Positions 52,042 through 60,499 of a stretch of DNA of 64,000 nucleotides are shown here, piece after piece. Position 1 is the stretch's first letter, and every line of letters begins with the position of its first letter. The notes beneath the pieces were generated by a model that saw only the letters and a program-made list of their open reading frames with translations, did not search any database and had not been told where the DNA came from. Position numbers and translations under genes: made by a program. Source of the DNA: Vicinamibacterales bacterium (GTDB lineage: Bacteria; Acidobacteriota; Vicinamibacteria; Vicinamibacterales; JAKQTR01); contig JALOKU010000006.1 of NCBI GenBank assembly GCA_025456345.1, forward strand, positions 1-64,000, written 5' to 3'.

Positions 52042-53445
52042 CTAGAAACCGATCTGGAACATCGTCACCATCGTCCGGAGCGAGGAGGCGCCCGGCGCGG
52101 GCCCAAGCAGGGCGTCGTCGAGGGTTTCACTGATGACGTTGAACCGCAGTTTTGCCCAGCGGTTCACGTACCAGTTCACGCCAAGCGTCCATGCGCTGTC
52201 GGCGTTGCCGGCGATGTGGGCCGCTCGCGGGCTGCGCGACGGCGGCTCGGCGGGGGCCCCGGCGCTCTCGAAGCTCAGCCTTTCGTAGCGCGCGGCCACC
52301 TCGATGGCGCCAAACCCGCCCTGCAGGAGCGGGCGCTTCGGATTGACGCCGCCGTCACGGTTCTCGCCGGTGATGACCCAGGTGCCGGCGACGTACCAGC
52401 CGCGGCCTTCGATCTCGGGCAGGTCGGGGTCGACTTGCGTCTCGTTCCCGACGCCTTGCCCCTCCCGCGCGTCCCGCGACACGATGTACTCGGCGGCCAG
52501 GAAGGCCGGGCCAATCGCCCAGCTGACCTCGAGGCCGAGCCGGGTTCGCGGGCCCTTGGTGTAGTACTGCCGGTCGAAGAACTCCCCGCCGAAGACCGTG
52601 TCGCCCTGCAGGTGGTTCCGGCCTTCGGGCACGAGGGCGTGGGTGTAGGCGCCGCCGACTTCGAGATTGTTGTACCTGCCCGGCAGCGACGTGAGGCGCA
52701 AGGGCGCCACCGTCGCCCGGGCCGCCCACGATCGGCCCTGCTCCTGCGGCTGCTCGCCGGGCACCATGTCCATGGATTCGAGATCCGGCGGCTGGTCGCC
52801 GTCGTCTTCGAACATGCCCACCGCGTAGCGGATCACGCGTTTGAAGGGGCGTCCGTGAGCCATGACGCCGACCGAGCGCCCCGGCGTGAGCGCGTCGCTC
52901 ACGCGCGACCGGTACACGAAATCAAGGGTCCGCGGCCCCGTGAGCCGCTCGTAGCCGAACGGGATTTTGAACTTCCCGCCCTGGATTTGCGCGTACGCGA
53001 GCGGCCGCACGTTGACGTACAGGTCGCGCCACACACCGTCGGGTTCCCACCCGTAGGTGGCCTCGTACTCGACGTACTGGGTGACCGATCCCTGGACGCC
53101 GAGCCGGCGCCGGCCCCATTCGAAGGATGTCCCATCGCCGGTGTCGTCGGGATCGTGGGACTCCACGGCGCCTTCCAGAAGGGCCTTCCCGTCGAGCTGG
53201 AACCAGTCGCCGTAGCGGAGGCTCGGGCGGTTGTCCCACACGAAGCCGTCCTTCTTGGCGGCGGGGGGGGAGGGCCGCGTGTCGCCGATGCTGCTCACCG
53301 AGACCGGCTGGAGGCGGGGCCAGGAGCCGGGCGCGGGCTGGAGGCCGAAGCCGGGTGCCGGGAAGGCGCCGCTCTGGGCCGCCGCCGGCGCTGCGCTGAA
53401 CAGCGCGGCCACAAGGGCGCCGATGACCGCGTACGAGGCCCGCAT
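52042..53445 (-). CDS. Phosphate-selective porin (OprO/OprP-like)
   Basis: 467 residues from ATG 53445 with GGAGGG 7 nt upstream. Signal peptide 1-24, then alternating beta strands ending with F-Q-I-G-F (terminal aromatic residue). R-P-L-A-Y-A-Q-I-Q-G-G-K-F-K-I-P-F-G and R-S-V-G-V-M-A-H-G-R are typical of the OprO/P and PorO family. Likely an outer-membrane channel for phosphate, pyrophosphate or polyphosphate. The arginine ladder cannot be checked by eye. Part of the STAS-DUF4956 / CotH / Ppx cluster. Confidence 0.82.
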   Translation of the reverse strand: MRASYAVIGALVAALFSAAPAAAQSGAFPAPGFGLQPAPGSWPRLQPVSVSSIGDTRPSPPAAKKDGFVWDNRPSLRYGDWFQLDGKALLEGAVESHDPDDTGDGTSFEWGRRRLGVQGSVTQYVEYEATYGWEPDGVWRDLYVNVRPLAYAQIQGGKFKIPFGYERLTGPRTLDFVYRSRVSDALTPGRSVGVMAHGRPFKRVIRYAVGMFEDDGDQPPDLESMDMVPGEQPQEQGRSWAARATVAPLRLTSLPGRYNNLEVGGAYTHALVPEGRNHLQGDTVFGGEFFDRQYYTKGPRTRLGLEVSWAIGPAFLAAEYIVSRDAREGQGVGNETQVDPDLPEIEGRGWYVAGTWVITGENRDGGVNPKRPLLQGGFGAIEVAARYERLSFESAGAPAEPPSRSPRAAHIAGNADSAWTLGVNWYVNRWAKLRFNVISETLDDALLGPAPGASSLRTMVTMFQIGF

Positions 53446-53482
53446 GTCGAGGCCCTCCATCGCGAGGCGACCGGCCCGGGAA

Positions 53483-54598
53483 TCACTCGCTCTTCCGCGG
53501 CAACTCCCAGGAGACCGACTGGACGCTTGCCTTGCCGCCCGCCATCAGCTGCTCGCTCAGGTTCTCGAGCGACTGATCGGCGTCGAGCAATGTGTAGTAC
53601 CGCACCGACAGCGACTTGCCCTGAGACACCTCGCGCGGCTCGAAGATCACGTGGTTCCGGGCGAAGACGCCCTGGACGTGGGCCGTCGGGAACTCGCGCC
53701 CTTCGGCTTCGACTTCGGCCATCATCGCGCGCGGGCGCTTGGCACCGAGGCGGTTCAACAGTACCAGACAGAGGCACAGGAAGAGGGTGCCGAGGCCGGC
53801 GACCCCAAACAGGCCGACGCCGGCCGACATCCCCAGCCCCATCAGCAGGAACAGGATCGTGATGTCCTTGGGATCCTCGACCGGCGTCCGGAACCGGATG
53901 ATGCTCGCCGCTCCGGCGATGCCAAACGCCCGCGCGATGCTCCCGCCGATGATGATCATCATCAGCGCGCCGGAGACGCAGAGCAGCACCTGTGCCTGCT
54001 CCATCGCCTGCGTCTGCGGCCGCTCCCGGCGGTACCGGCGATGCACGGAGGTGACAATCACGCCGATGGCCGTGGCGAGCACCAGCTTCGCCAGCTCGAC
54101 AAACGGCTGCCACCATTCAAGGCGTTCGGCGTCCGCCGCCGTGGGAACTCCGGGCAGCTGCTGGCCCGGCCCCGACAGGACGGGCAGGAGCCACGCGCCG
54201 GCCAAGGCCAGCACGACCAGCACCAGGGCGCCGACCGCGAACGGGGCGGAACCGCGCCAGTCCCGCCGCTTCGTGACGGCCAGCTCGAGGCGGTCGTAAA
54301 TCGTGAAGACGGTATCGAGCTGAGCGACGTGAAGCGTCGCGAGCACGCCAGGCGTCGGGGCCACCAGCTTGAAGCTGCCTTCCAGGCGTTGCGCCGACGT
54401 CAGCCCCCGCACCAGGGCCCGGATGCCCGCGCTGTCCACGTTGGTGACGTCCCGAAGATCGGCGACGAGGTGGCGGTACCCGGACTTGTAGATGGCCTGG
54501 ATGCTGGATTCGAACTCTTCGGCCGATCCGCCCGCCACGAGCGGCCCGCTCGGCGACAGGATGAGCGCGTCTCCCTCGGCCCTGGTGGGAACTGGCAT
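53483..54598 (-). CDS. STAS domain fused to DUF4956 membrane domain
   Basis: 371 residues from ATG 54598 (GGGAG upstream). Residues 1-105 are a STAS domain (A-D-L-R-D-V-T-N-V-D-S-A-G-I-R-A-L), with the conserved serine of anti-sigma antagonists. Residues about 115-270 have four helices and the DUF4956 signature A-R-A-F-G-I-A-G-A-A-S-I-I-R-F-R. A soluble tail follows. DUF4956 usually stands alone beside VTC and CotH genes in polyphosphate loci. The STAS domain could make it switchable by phosphorylation. First gene of the Ppx cluster. Confidence 0.85.
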   Translation of the reverse strand: MPVPTRAEGDALILSPSGPLVAGGSAEEFESSIQAIYKSGYRHLVADLRDVTNVDSAGIRALVRGLTSAQRLEGSFKLVAPTPGVLATLHVAQLDTVFTIYDRLELAVTKRRDWRGSAPFAVGALVLVVLALAGAWLLPVLSGPGQQLPGVPTAADAERLEWWQPFVELAKLVLATAIGVIVTSVHRRYRRERPQTQAMEQAQVLLCVSGALMMIIIGGSIARAFGIAGAASIIRFRTPVEDPKDITILFLLMGLGMSAGVGLFGVAGLGTLFLCLCLVLLNRLGAKRPRAMMAEVEAEGREFPTAHVQGVFARNHVIFEPREVSQGKSLSVRYYTLLDADQSLENLSEQLMAGGKASVQSVSWELPRKSE

Positions 54599-54661
54599 CC
54601 CGCACTCCCGTCCGTGCCTGAGCCCGTCTGGCCGGCGGCCAGACGGGCGGCACCCTGACTC

Positions 54662-54705
54662 CTAATGGGTATAGCGTAATAGGTGACCGAAAACTAGCAC
54701 AGGTG
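54662..54705. promoter_or_regulatory. A/T-rich divergent regulatory region
   Basis: CCTAATGGGTATAGCGTAAT (54661-54680) is the only A/T-rich part of the gap between the DUF4956 gene and the secreted phosphatase. On the minus strand it gives TATTAC and TATACC boxes. Two AGGTG-CCGA units lie about 20 bp apart. It is a plausible shared control region; I see no exact operator. Confidence 0.35.
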
Positions 54706-54752
54706 CCGACCGGGTGGCAATCGACGGTCCGTTTGCGCGTAGAATCTGCCGC

Positions 54753-55661
54753 GTGCGAGCCTCCGCCCGACTCCGCTCGCTCGCCAGGCTGGCGGCGGCC
54801 GCCGCCGTCGTCGTGTCCTCGGCCCGGTGCGGAGCAACGCCCGACCCCGGCACGGGGCCGACCCCGCCCGTCAACTCCAACGAGCCGGTGCTCGTCGGGG
54901 CCGGCGATATCGCGATGTGCCCGCTGGGCGCCCAGAGCGCCACGGCGCTGCTGCTCGACCAGATCGGAGGGACGGTCTTCACAACCGGTGACAACGTCTA
55001 CGAAGGGCCCACGCTGGCGAAGTACACCGAGTGCTACGGACCGGCATGGGGCCGGCACCTCGGCCGCACGCGACCGTCCCCCGGCAACCACGACTACGAT
55101 CCACCCGGGCCCGCGGCGTACTTCACCTATTTCGGCGTAGCGGCTGGCGACGCGGGGCTCGGGTACTACAGCTACGACATCGCCACGTGGCACGTCATCT
55201 CGCTGAACAGCATGGTGGGGATGCGGCCAGGATCGGACCAGCATGCCTGGCTGCAGTCCGATCTGGCCGCCAACCCGGTGCGCTGCACGGTGGCGTACTT
55301 CCACCATCCGCTCTTCAGTTCGGCGCAGCACGGCCCGACCGCTGCCGTGCGCGACCTGTGGCGCCTGCTGTACGACAACGGCGTCGACGTCGTCCTTAAC
55401 GGGCACGATCACGTGTACGAGCGATTCGCGCCCCAGGACCCCAATGGCAAGGCCGACGCGGCGCGCGGCATCCGCCAGTTCACGGTGGGCACAGGCGGCG
55501 CAACGCTGTACGGTTTCGGGATACCGGCGCCGAACAGCGAGACCAGGGCCAGCGTGCACGGCGTCCTGAAGCTGTATCTGCAGGCGTCGGGCTATGCGTG
55601 GGAGTTCATCCCGGTGGCGGGCCAATCCTACAGGGACGGTGGCGCGGGTCCCTGCCATTGA
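54753..55661 (+). CDS. Secreted metallophosphatase (acid phosphatase type 7-like)
   Basis: 302 residues. GTG 54753 is preferred: TAGAAT is 7 nt upstream and the chain then opens with a signal peptide (residues 1-25) rich in Ala and Arg. Metal motifs: V-G-A-G-D-I-A, T-G-D-N-V-Y, P-G-N-H-D-Y-D, A-Y-F-H-H-P-L-F and G-H-D-H-V-Y-E. Predicted to release phosphate from organic phosphate outside the cytoplasm. It faces the DUF4956 gene and precedes CHAD-SixA. A lipoprotein start (C after A-R) is possible. Confidence 0.85.
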   Translation: MRASARLRSLARLAAAAAVVVSSARCGATPDPGTGPTPPVNSNEPVLVGAGDIAMCPLGAQSATALLLDQIGGTVFTTGDNVYEGPTLAKYTECYGPAWGRHLGRTRPSPGNHDYDPPGPAAYFTYFGVAAGDAGLGYYSYDIATWHVISLNSMVGMRPGSDQHAWLQSDLAANPVRCTVAYFHHPLFSSAQHGPTAAVRDLWRLLYDNGVDVVLNGHDHVYERFAPQDPNGKADAARGIRQFTVGTGGATLYGFGIPAPNSETRASVHGVLKLYLQASGYAWEFIPVAGQSYRDGGAGPCH

Positions 55662-55707
55662 TCCGCACACCGGGTCCGGTTCTGATCCGCCCGGGCCTGC
55701 GTCCGCG

Positions 55708-55713
55708 TACAAT
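55708..55713 (+). promoter_or_regulatory. -10 box, leaderless, of the CHAD gene
   Basis: TACAAT, 6 nt before ATG 55720, 47 bp after the phosphatase stop. No Shine-Dalgarno is present. No -35 match. Confidence 0.45.
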
Positions 55714-55719
55714 CTGGAC

Positions 55720-56667
55720 ATGCGGACGCTCGCCCATCCTCGCACGCTCGCCCGGCGTCCCGTGCGCGCGCTGCTCGCCCAGTGGCCGCGGGCCGTGGCC
55801 GGCGAGGTCGAGGGCATCCACCAGGCGAGAGTGGCGAGCCGGAGGCTCCGCGAACTGGTGCCGGCCGTGGCGCGTGCCGCCGACGCGAGGGAAGCCCGCG
55901 CGCTCCGGCGCGGGTTCCGCGCCGTGACCCGGCTGCTCGGGCGGAGCCGCGAACTCGACGTGGCCCTGGAGACGCTGCAGGCGATTGAGGCACGCGCGCC
56001 GGACCGCGCCGTGGCGGTGGCGGCTGTGCGTGCCCACGTCGCGCGCGAACGGGCCGAGGCCGGGCAGGAGGTGCGCGCCCACCGCGCGGGCGCCGGCGTG
56101 GACGACCTGGCGGCCGGCGCGCTCGCGCTTGCCGGGCGAAGCGAGTCTCCCGCCGCGATCCGCGCGTGTGCGCGCCGCGTGGCGGCCCGCCTGGGCAGGC
56201 GGGCCACGGAACTCGAACACGCCGTGGTCGGCGCCGGCTTCATCTTCGCGCCGGGACCGCTGCACGGCGTGCGGATCGCGTTGAAGAAGTTCCGCTATGC
56301 GCTCGAGGTGGCGGAGCGGCTGGGGCGGTTCAGGCTGGCCGGGTCCATGCGGCGGCTGAAACACCTGCAGGACCTGCTCGGCGACCTGCACGACCTGCAG
56401 GTGCTCGGCGGGATGGCTCGCGACGTGATGGTGCAGGCGCGCGCGTCGCGGCGTGCCGGACTCGAGTCGCTCGTCGGCGGCATCGACGACGAGATACGCG
56501 CGCTGCACAGCCAGTTCCTCGCCGAGCGCGAGAGCATCGTCGCCCTGCTCGCCCGTTCCACCGGCGTGCGGCGGGCCCTGGTCAGCCTGCCGCCGCCGAA
56601 CCAGCCTGCGCCGCGGTGGTCGCCGGTGCGGGCCCGTGCCCTGTCCCCGACCTTGGAGGATCGCTGA
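55720..56667 (+). CDS. CHAD domain protein (polyphosphate-binding)
   Basis: 315 residues of alpha-helix. The CHAD signature residues are clear: G-I-H-Q-A-R-V-A-S-R-R-L-R-E, L-L-G-R-S-R-E-L-D-V, L-H-G-V-R-I-A-L-K-K-F-R-Y-A-L and L-L-G-D-L-H-D-L-Q. The basic residues line the polyphosphate-binding groove in solved CHAD structures. The start at 55720 follows a TACAAT box by 6 nt; longer frames lie in the phosphatase gene. Its stop overlaps the SixA start (TGATG). Confidence 0.92.
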   Translation: MRTLAHPRTLARRPVRALLAQWPRAVAGEVEGIHQARVASRRLRELVPAVARAADAREARALRRGFRAVTRLLGRSRELDVALETLQAIEARAPDRAVAVAAVRAHVARERAEAGQEVRAHRAGAGVDDLAAGALALAGRSESPAAIRACARRVAARLGRRATELEHAVVGAGFIFAPGPLHGVRIALKKFRYALEVAERLGRFRLAGSMRRLKHLQDLLGDLHDLQVLGGMARDVMVQARASRRAGLESLVGGIDDEIRALHSQFLAERESIVALLARSTGVRRALVSLPPPNQPAPRWSPVRARALSPTLEDR

Positions 56668-57170
56668 TGGCTTCGTACCTGATCTACCTGGTGCGTCATG
56701 GCGTGGCCGCCGAACAGGGCCCCGAATTCCCGAATGACGATGATCGCCCGCTCACCAGCGAGGGGATCGAGCGCCTGCGGGTGGAGGTGCTGGGGTTGCG
56801 TGAACTGCAGGTGCGCCTCGACCGCGTGCTGACAAGCCCGCTCGTCCGCGCGGGGCAGACGGCGGAGATCCTCGCGGCAGGTGTCGGGTGCCCGGCCCCG
56901 ATGGTCACCGTCGACGCGCTGCGTCCCGGAGGGCGCTACGACGCGCTGATGGCGGCGCTGGGACGCCTCGGCAACGACCGCGCCGTCGCGCTGGTCGGCC
57001 ACATGCCGTCGATCGGCGAGATCGCCGCCAGGCTGATCGGGGCGAAGCAGCCCCTGGCCTTCAAGAAGGGCGGGATCTGCTGCGTCGAGACCGACGGGCT
57101 GCCGCCCGCCGGGGACGGCCAGCTGCGGTGGTTCCTGCCGCCGCGCGCGTTGCGCGCGCTCGGGCACTAG
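56667..57170 (+). CDS. sixA: Histidine phosphatase SixA
   Basis: 167 residues. R-H-G motif L-V-R-H-G-V-A-A-E, then L-T-S-P-L-V-R-A-G-Q-T-A-E and L-V-G-H-M-P-S are the catalytic blocks. SixA removes phosphate from phosphohistidine proteins. Coupled to the CHAD gene by TGATG. The stop codon TAG lies inside the terminal repeat of the MITE-like element at 57167, so the original C terminus may have been trimmed. Confidence 0.9.
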   Translation: MASYLIYLVRHGVAAEQGPEFPNDDDRPLTSEGIERLRVEVLGLRELQVRLDRVLTSPLVRAGQTAEILAAGVGCPAPMVTVDALRPGGRYDALMAALGRLGNDRAVALVGHMPSIGEIAARLIGAKQPLAFKKGGICCVETDGLPPAGDGQLRWFLPPRALRALGH

Positions 57171-57332
57171 TGTCCCGAGTCAGAGATTCGCCGACATATT
57201 CCGGGCGGGGCATCCCGCCTCGCGGCGTTGCTCTTCCCTCGCATATTCCCGATATTCTCGGTCATCGCGCCTGGCGATCCGGGCGCCGCGCTCCGGACTA
57301 TGTGTCACCGAACCTCTGACTCGGGACACTAG
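57167..57332. mobile_element. MITE-like 166-bp element with 19-bp terminal inverted repeats
   Basis: CTAGTGTCCCGAGTCAGAG (57167-57185) is the perfect inverse of 57314-57332. Similarity continues inward imperfectly for about 20 bp (ATTCGCCGACATATTCCGG against GTTCGGTGACACATAGTCCGG). The interior can fold but has no gene. No transposase is present. The ends are CTAG, which is itself palindromic, so a target duplication cannot be told apart from the end of the element. It sits between sixA and the convergent glgC, and the left repeat provides the sixA stop. Confidence 0.7.
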
Positions 57333-57353
57333 CCCCGGACCGCGTGACGGACC

Positions 57354-58622
57354 CTAGACGATCGTGCCGTCGGGCACCACCGCGCCCTTCGGCACGATGA
57401 TGATGCCGCTGCGGATGTAGTAGTTCTCGCCGTCCGCTTCCTGTACGCCGCGCTCGTTCACCAGGCGCACCCCGCGGCCGATCCGGGCGTTCTTGTCGAC
57501 GATCACCCTGTCGAGCGTCGAGTCCATGCCGATCCCGAGCGGCACGGAACGGTCGCCTTCCGACTCCTCGTCGACGTCGTAGTAGTCGGCGCCGAGCAGC
57601 ACCGACCGCCTGACGGTGGTGCGCTCGTCGATGCGCGTCCTGATGCCGACAATCGACGTCTCCACCCGGCAGCGGTTGATGTAGCTGCCTTCGGCCACCA
57701 TCGAATAGCTGACGGAGCTGTCGATGAAGCGCGACGCGGGAAGGAACCGGGGCCGCGTGAAGATCGGGTGCTTCGGATCGTAGAACCGGAACGGCGGATG
57801 GTCGCGCGTCAACAGCATGTTCGCGTCGTAGAACGAATCCACCGTCCCGACGTCCGCCCAGTACCCGTTGTAGAGGTAGGCGTTCACGCGGTGCTGGCCG
57901 AGCGCGGCCGGGATGATCTCGCGGCCGAAGTCGGTGGCGTCGGCCTTGGCGAGGACGTCGAGCAGGACGTCGCGGGAAAAGACGTAGATGCCCATCGAGG
58001 CCACGAACGGCTTCTCGTCCGAATGCCCGGCGAAGGCCGATCCGTCCGGGATGCTCCGGCCGATCTTCGCGAGGCGCTCCGCGTCGGGCTTCTCCTCGAA
58101 TCCGGCGATCTGCCCCTGTCGATCGAAGAGGAAGATGCCCATTTCCGACGCCGACGAGGTCGGGACCGGCTGTGCGGCGATGGTGATGTCGGCGTTGCGT
58201 TCGACGTGTGAGTCGATCACCTCCGCGAAGTCCATCCGATAGAGGTGGTCGCCGGCGAGGACGAGGAAGTAGTCCGCGCGGTAGCCGGAGAAGTGGCGCG
58301 CGGCCTGGCGTACCGCGTCGGCCGTGCCCTGGAACCAGTTGGGGTTGTCGGGCGTCTGCTCGGCGGCGAGGATGTCCACGAACCCGCCCGAGAACAGGTC
58401 CATCCGGTACGTCTGCGAGACGTGCCGGTTGAGCGAGGCCGAGTTGAACTGCGTGAGGATGAACATCCGGCGCAGCCCGGCGTGCAGACAGTTGCTGATC
58501 GGGATGTCAATCAGCCTGTACTTGCCGCCAATCGGCACCGCGGGTTTGGAGCGCATGAGCGTGAGCGGGAAGAGCCGGTTCCCGCGTCCGCCCCCGAGAA
58601 TGATGGCGAGGACGTCCTGCAT
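57354..58622 (-). CDS. glgC: Glucose-1-phosphate adenylyltransferase
   Basis: 422 residues from ATG 58622. [29 protein letters not shown] and F-Q-G-T-A-D-A-V-R are the nucleotide and sugar sites; D-V-G-T-V-D-S-F-Y follows, then a left-handed beta-helix C terminus. Makes ADP-glucose for glycogen. Lacks a Shine-Dalgarno; a TACCCT box 7 nt upstream is possible. The only glycogen gene here, placed inside a phosphate island. Confidence 0.95.
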   Translation of the reverse strand: MQDVLAIILGGGRGNRLFPLTLMRSKPAVPIGGKYRLIDIPISNCLHAGLRRMFILTQFNSASLNRHVSQTYRMDLFSGGFVDILAAEQTPDNPNWFQGTADAVRQAARHFSGYRADYFLVLAGDHLYRMDFAEVIDSHVERNADITIAAQPVPTSSASEMGIFLFDRQGQIAGFEEKPDAERLAKIGRSIPDGSAFAGHSDEKPFVASMGIYVFSRDVLLDVLAKADATDFGREIIPAALGQHRVNAYLYNGYWADVGTVDSFYDANMLLTRDHPPFRFYDPKHPIFTRPRFLPASRFIDSSVSYSMVAEGSYINRCRVETSIVGIRTRIDERTTVRRSVLLGADYYDVDEESEGDRSVPLGIGMDSTLDRVIVDKNARIGRGVRLVNERGVQEADGENYYIRSGIIIVPKGAVVPDGTIV

Positions 58623-58735
58623 GGGCAATAGGGTAGGCGAACCGGCAGGCGGCCGCAAGCCGAAAGGGGTGTGCTGAAAGGGGTGTGCATGAACGGCGCG
58701 TGCCGGCGGGGGCGGCCTGGCGGCGGTGGGGCCGT

Positions 58736-60499
58736 CTACCGCACGGGAAGCGTCACGCTGAACAGGGCGCCTCCGGCCTTGCGGTTTTCCGCTTTCACGT
58801 CGCCGCCGAGGATTTCGACCAGGTGCTTCACGATGGAGAGCCCGAGTCCCGTCCCGCCCGACTCGCGCGAGCGCGCCTTGTCGACGCGATAGAAGCGCTC
58901 GAAGATCCTGGACAGGTCGGCCTCGGGGATGCCCGGGCCTTCGTCCCCCACCGTCAACACGAACGCCCCGCCTGCGCGCCGTGACGCGAGTGTGATCGTC
59001 GTTGACGGCGGCGCGTACGCGATGGCGTTCTCGACGAGATTGCGCAGCGCGTCGTGGAGCTTGGCGGTGTCGACCCGCAGGGTTCGTGCCGCCGGCTCGA
59101 TGTCGGTGACAACGCGCTGGCCCTTCGCCTCCAGGGCGCCTTCGAGTTCGGTCGTGACGTCGGCGAACAGCGTCTCGACGTCCGTCTGCGAGGACGCCAC
59201 CGGCTCCTGGCCGGCCTCGAGGCGCGCCAGCCGCAGCAGGTCCCGCACGAGCCGCTCCATGCGGTTCGCCTGGCGCGCGATGATCTCGAGGAAGCGGGCG
59301 GCCTCCTCGGGTTCCGGCGGCACGTCGTCCTGGAGCGCTTCGACGTAGCCCTGGATCGCCGTGAGCGGCGTGCGCAGTTCGTGCGAGACGTTGGCGACGA
59401 AGTCGCGTCTCATGCGATCGGCGTGGCGCAGGTCGGTGATGTCGTGCAGGACCAGCACGGCCCCCGGGGCGCCCTCGGTGGTCACCGGGGCCGCCCGCGC
59501 GACCACCGTGCGGTTCGGATCGCGCAGGGGCGAGAACTCGATGCCGTCGGGTGTCTGCCCGGCGAGGGCGCGCCCGAGCATCGCGCCGATGTCGGGGTGC
59601 CGCACCCCGTCCGTGTAGTGCCCGCCCGGCACCAGTCCGTCCGGCTGCGCCATGCGGCGGGCGGCGTCATTGGCGAGCATGACGCGGCCGTCGGGGTTGA
59701 CGACAACCACGCCCTCGAGCATGCCCGCCAGGATGGCTTCCATCCGCGCCCGGTCCAGGGACAGCTCCCGCATCCTCCGGCCCAGTTCGCGGGCCGTGTC
59801 GTCGAGGACGCGCGCCACCGTGCCGAGCTCGTCACCGCCCTGGTCCCGCGCCGGGGCCGAGAAGTCCCCGGCGGCGTACCGGCGCGCCACCGCGGCGATG
59901 GCGTCCACCCGCCGCGCGAGCAGCACCGAGGAGAGCCAGGCCAGGCCGAGGGCGCAGCCCAGCGCCACCGCCAGTGCCACCAGAAGGCTCCGGCGCACGG
60001 CGCGGAACTGCGCGTCGACATCCGTGAGCGGCAGCGCGAGCCGCACGATCTCCACATGCGGGTGTGCGACCGTCAGGGCGACATAAAGCAGATCCGTCTC
60101 CAGCGTCGCGCTGAAACGCCGGACGACGCCCATGCCGGTCTGCCGGGCCGCGATGACCTCCGGCCGCGTGCCGTGGTTGTCGAGCGTTTCGAGTGCGGCC
60201 AGATCCTCCGCGGAGTCGCCGACGACGCGGCCATCCGCGGCGATGAGGGTGACGCGCGCGGCGGTGAAGCCGCCGATCTCGTCGGCCTCTCGATCCAGGG
60301 CGGCGACCGAGCCGTCCGTCTGGCGCTCCCGGAGGAGCGCGGCGGCCAGCCGGGTCTCGGCGATGAGATTGCGCTCGATGGCCATGATGAGCTGGGCGCG
60401 CATCGGCATCGCGATGAGCACCGCGGCGAGCAGGAGCGCGACGGCCGACACGCCGAAGACCGCGAGCAGGGTGCGCCCGCGCAGCCCGCCGAAGGTCAT
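58736..60499 (-). CDS. phoR: Phosphate-type sensor histidine kinase PhoR
   Basis: 587 residues from ATG 60499. Two membrane segments enclose a periplasmic loop of about 150 residues, then HAMP, PAS (M-E-A-I-L-A-G-M-L-E-G-V-V), HisKA with H373 (V-S-H-E-L-R-T-P-L) and HATPase (D-E-G-P-G-I-P ... G-L-G-L-S-I-V). The start overlaps the phoB stop by ATGA. The long periplasmic sensor is unlike E. coli PhoR, which has almost none, and resembles B. subtilis PhoR. Assignment to phosphate rests on the PhoB partner and on the DUF47-PiT neighbours. Confidence 0.88.
   Translation of the reverse strand: MTFGGLRGRTLLAVFGVSAVALLLAAVLIAMPMRAQLIMAIERNLIAETRLAAALLRERQTDGSVAALDREADEIGGFTAARVTLIAADGRVVGDSAEDLAALETLDNHGTRPEVIAARQTGMGVVRRFSATLETDLLYVALTVAHPHVEIVRLALPLTDVDAQFRAVRRSLLVALAVALGCALGLAWLSSVLLARRVDAIAAVARRYAAGDFSAPARDQGGDELGTVARVLDDTARELGRRMRELSLDRARMEAILAGMLEGVVVVNPDGRVMLANDAARRMAQPDGLVPGGHYTDGVRHPDIGAMLGRALAGQTPDGIEFSPLRDPNRTVVARAAPVTTEGAPGAVLVLHDITDLRHADRMRRDFVANVSHELRTPLTAIQGYVEALQDDVPPEPEEAARFLEIIARQANRMERLVRDLLRLARLEAGQEPVASSQTDVETLFADVTTELEGALEAKGQRVVTDIEPAARTLRVDTAKLHDALRNLVENAIAYAPPSTTITLASRRAGGAFVLTVGDEGPGIPEADLSRIFERFYRVDKARSRESGGTGLGLSIVKHLVEILGGDVKAENRKAGGALFSVTLPVR

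Noticed and set aside
54661-54705. Pho box upstream of the STAS-DUF4956 and phosphatase genes
   Set aside because: Only loose similarity (GGTCACC, TATTACG); no repeat with an 11-bp period.
58659-58735. Repeat GAAAGGGGTGTGC twice, and short frames near 58.7 kb
   Set aside because: Only a 13-bp duplication; the frames are antisense to phoR and lack an RBS pattern.
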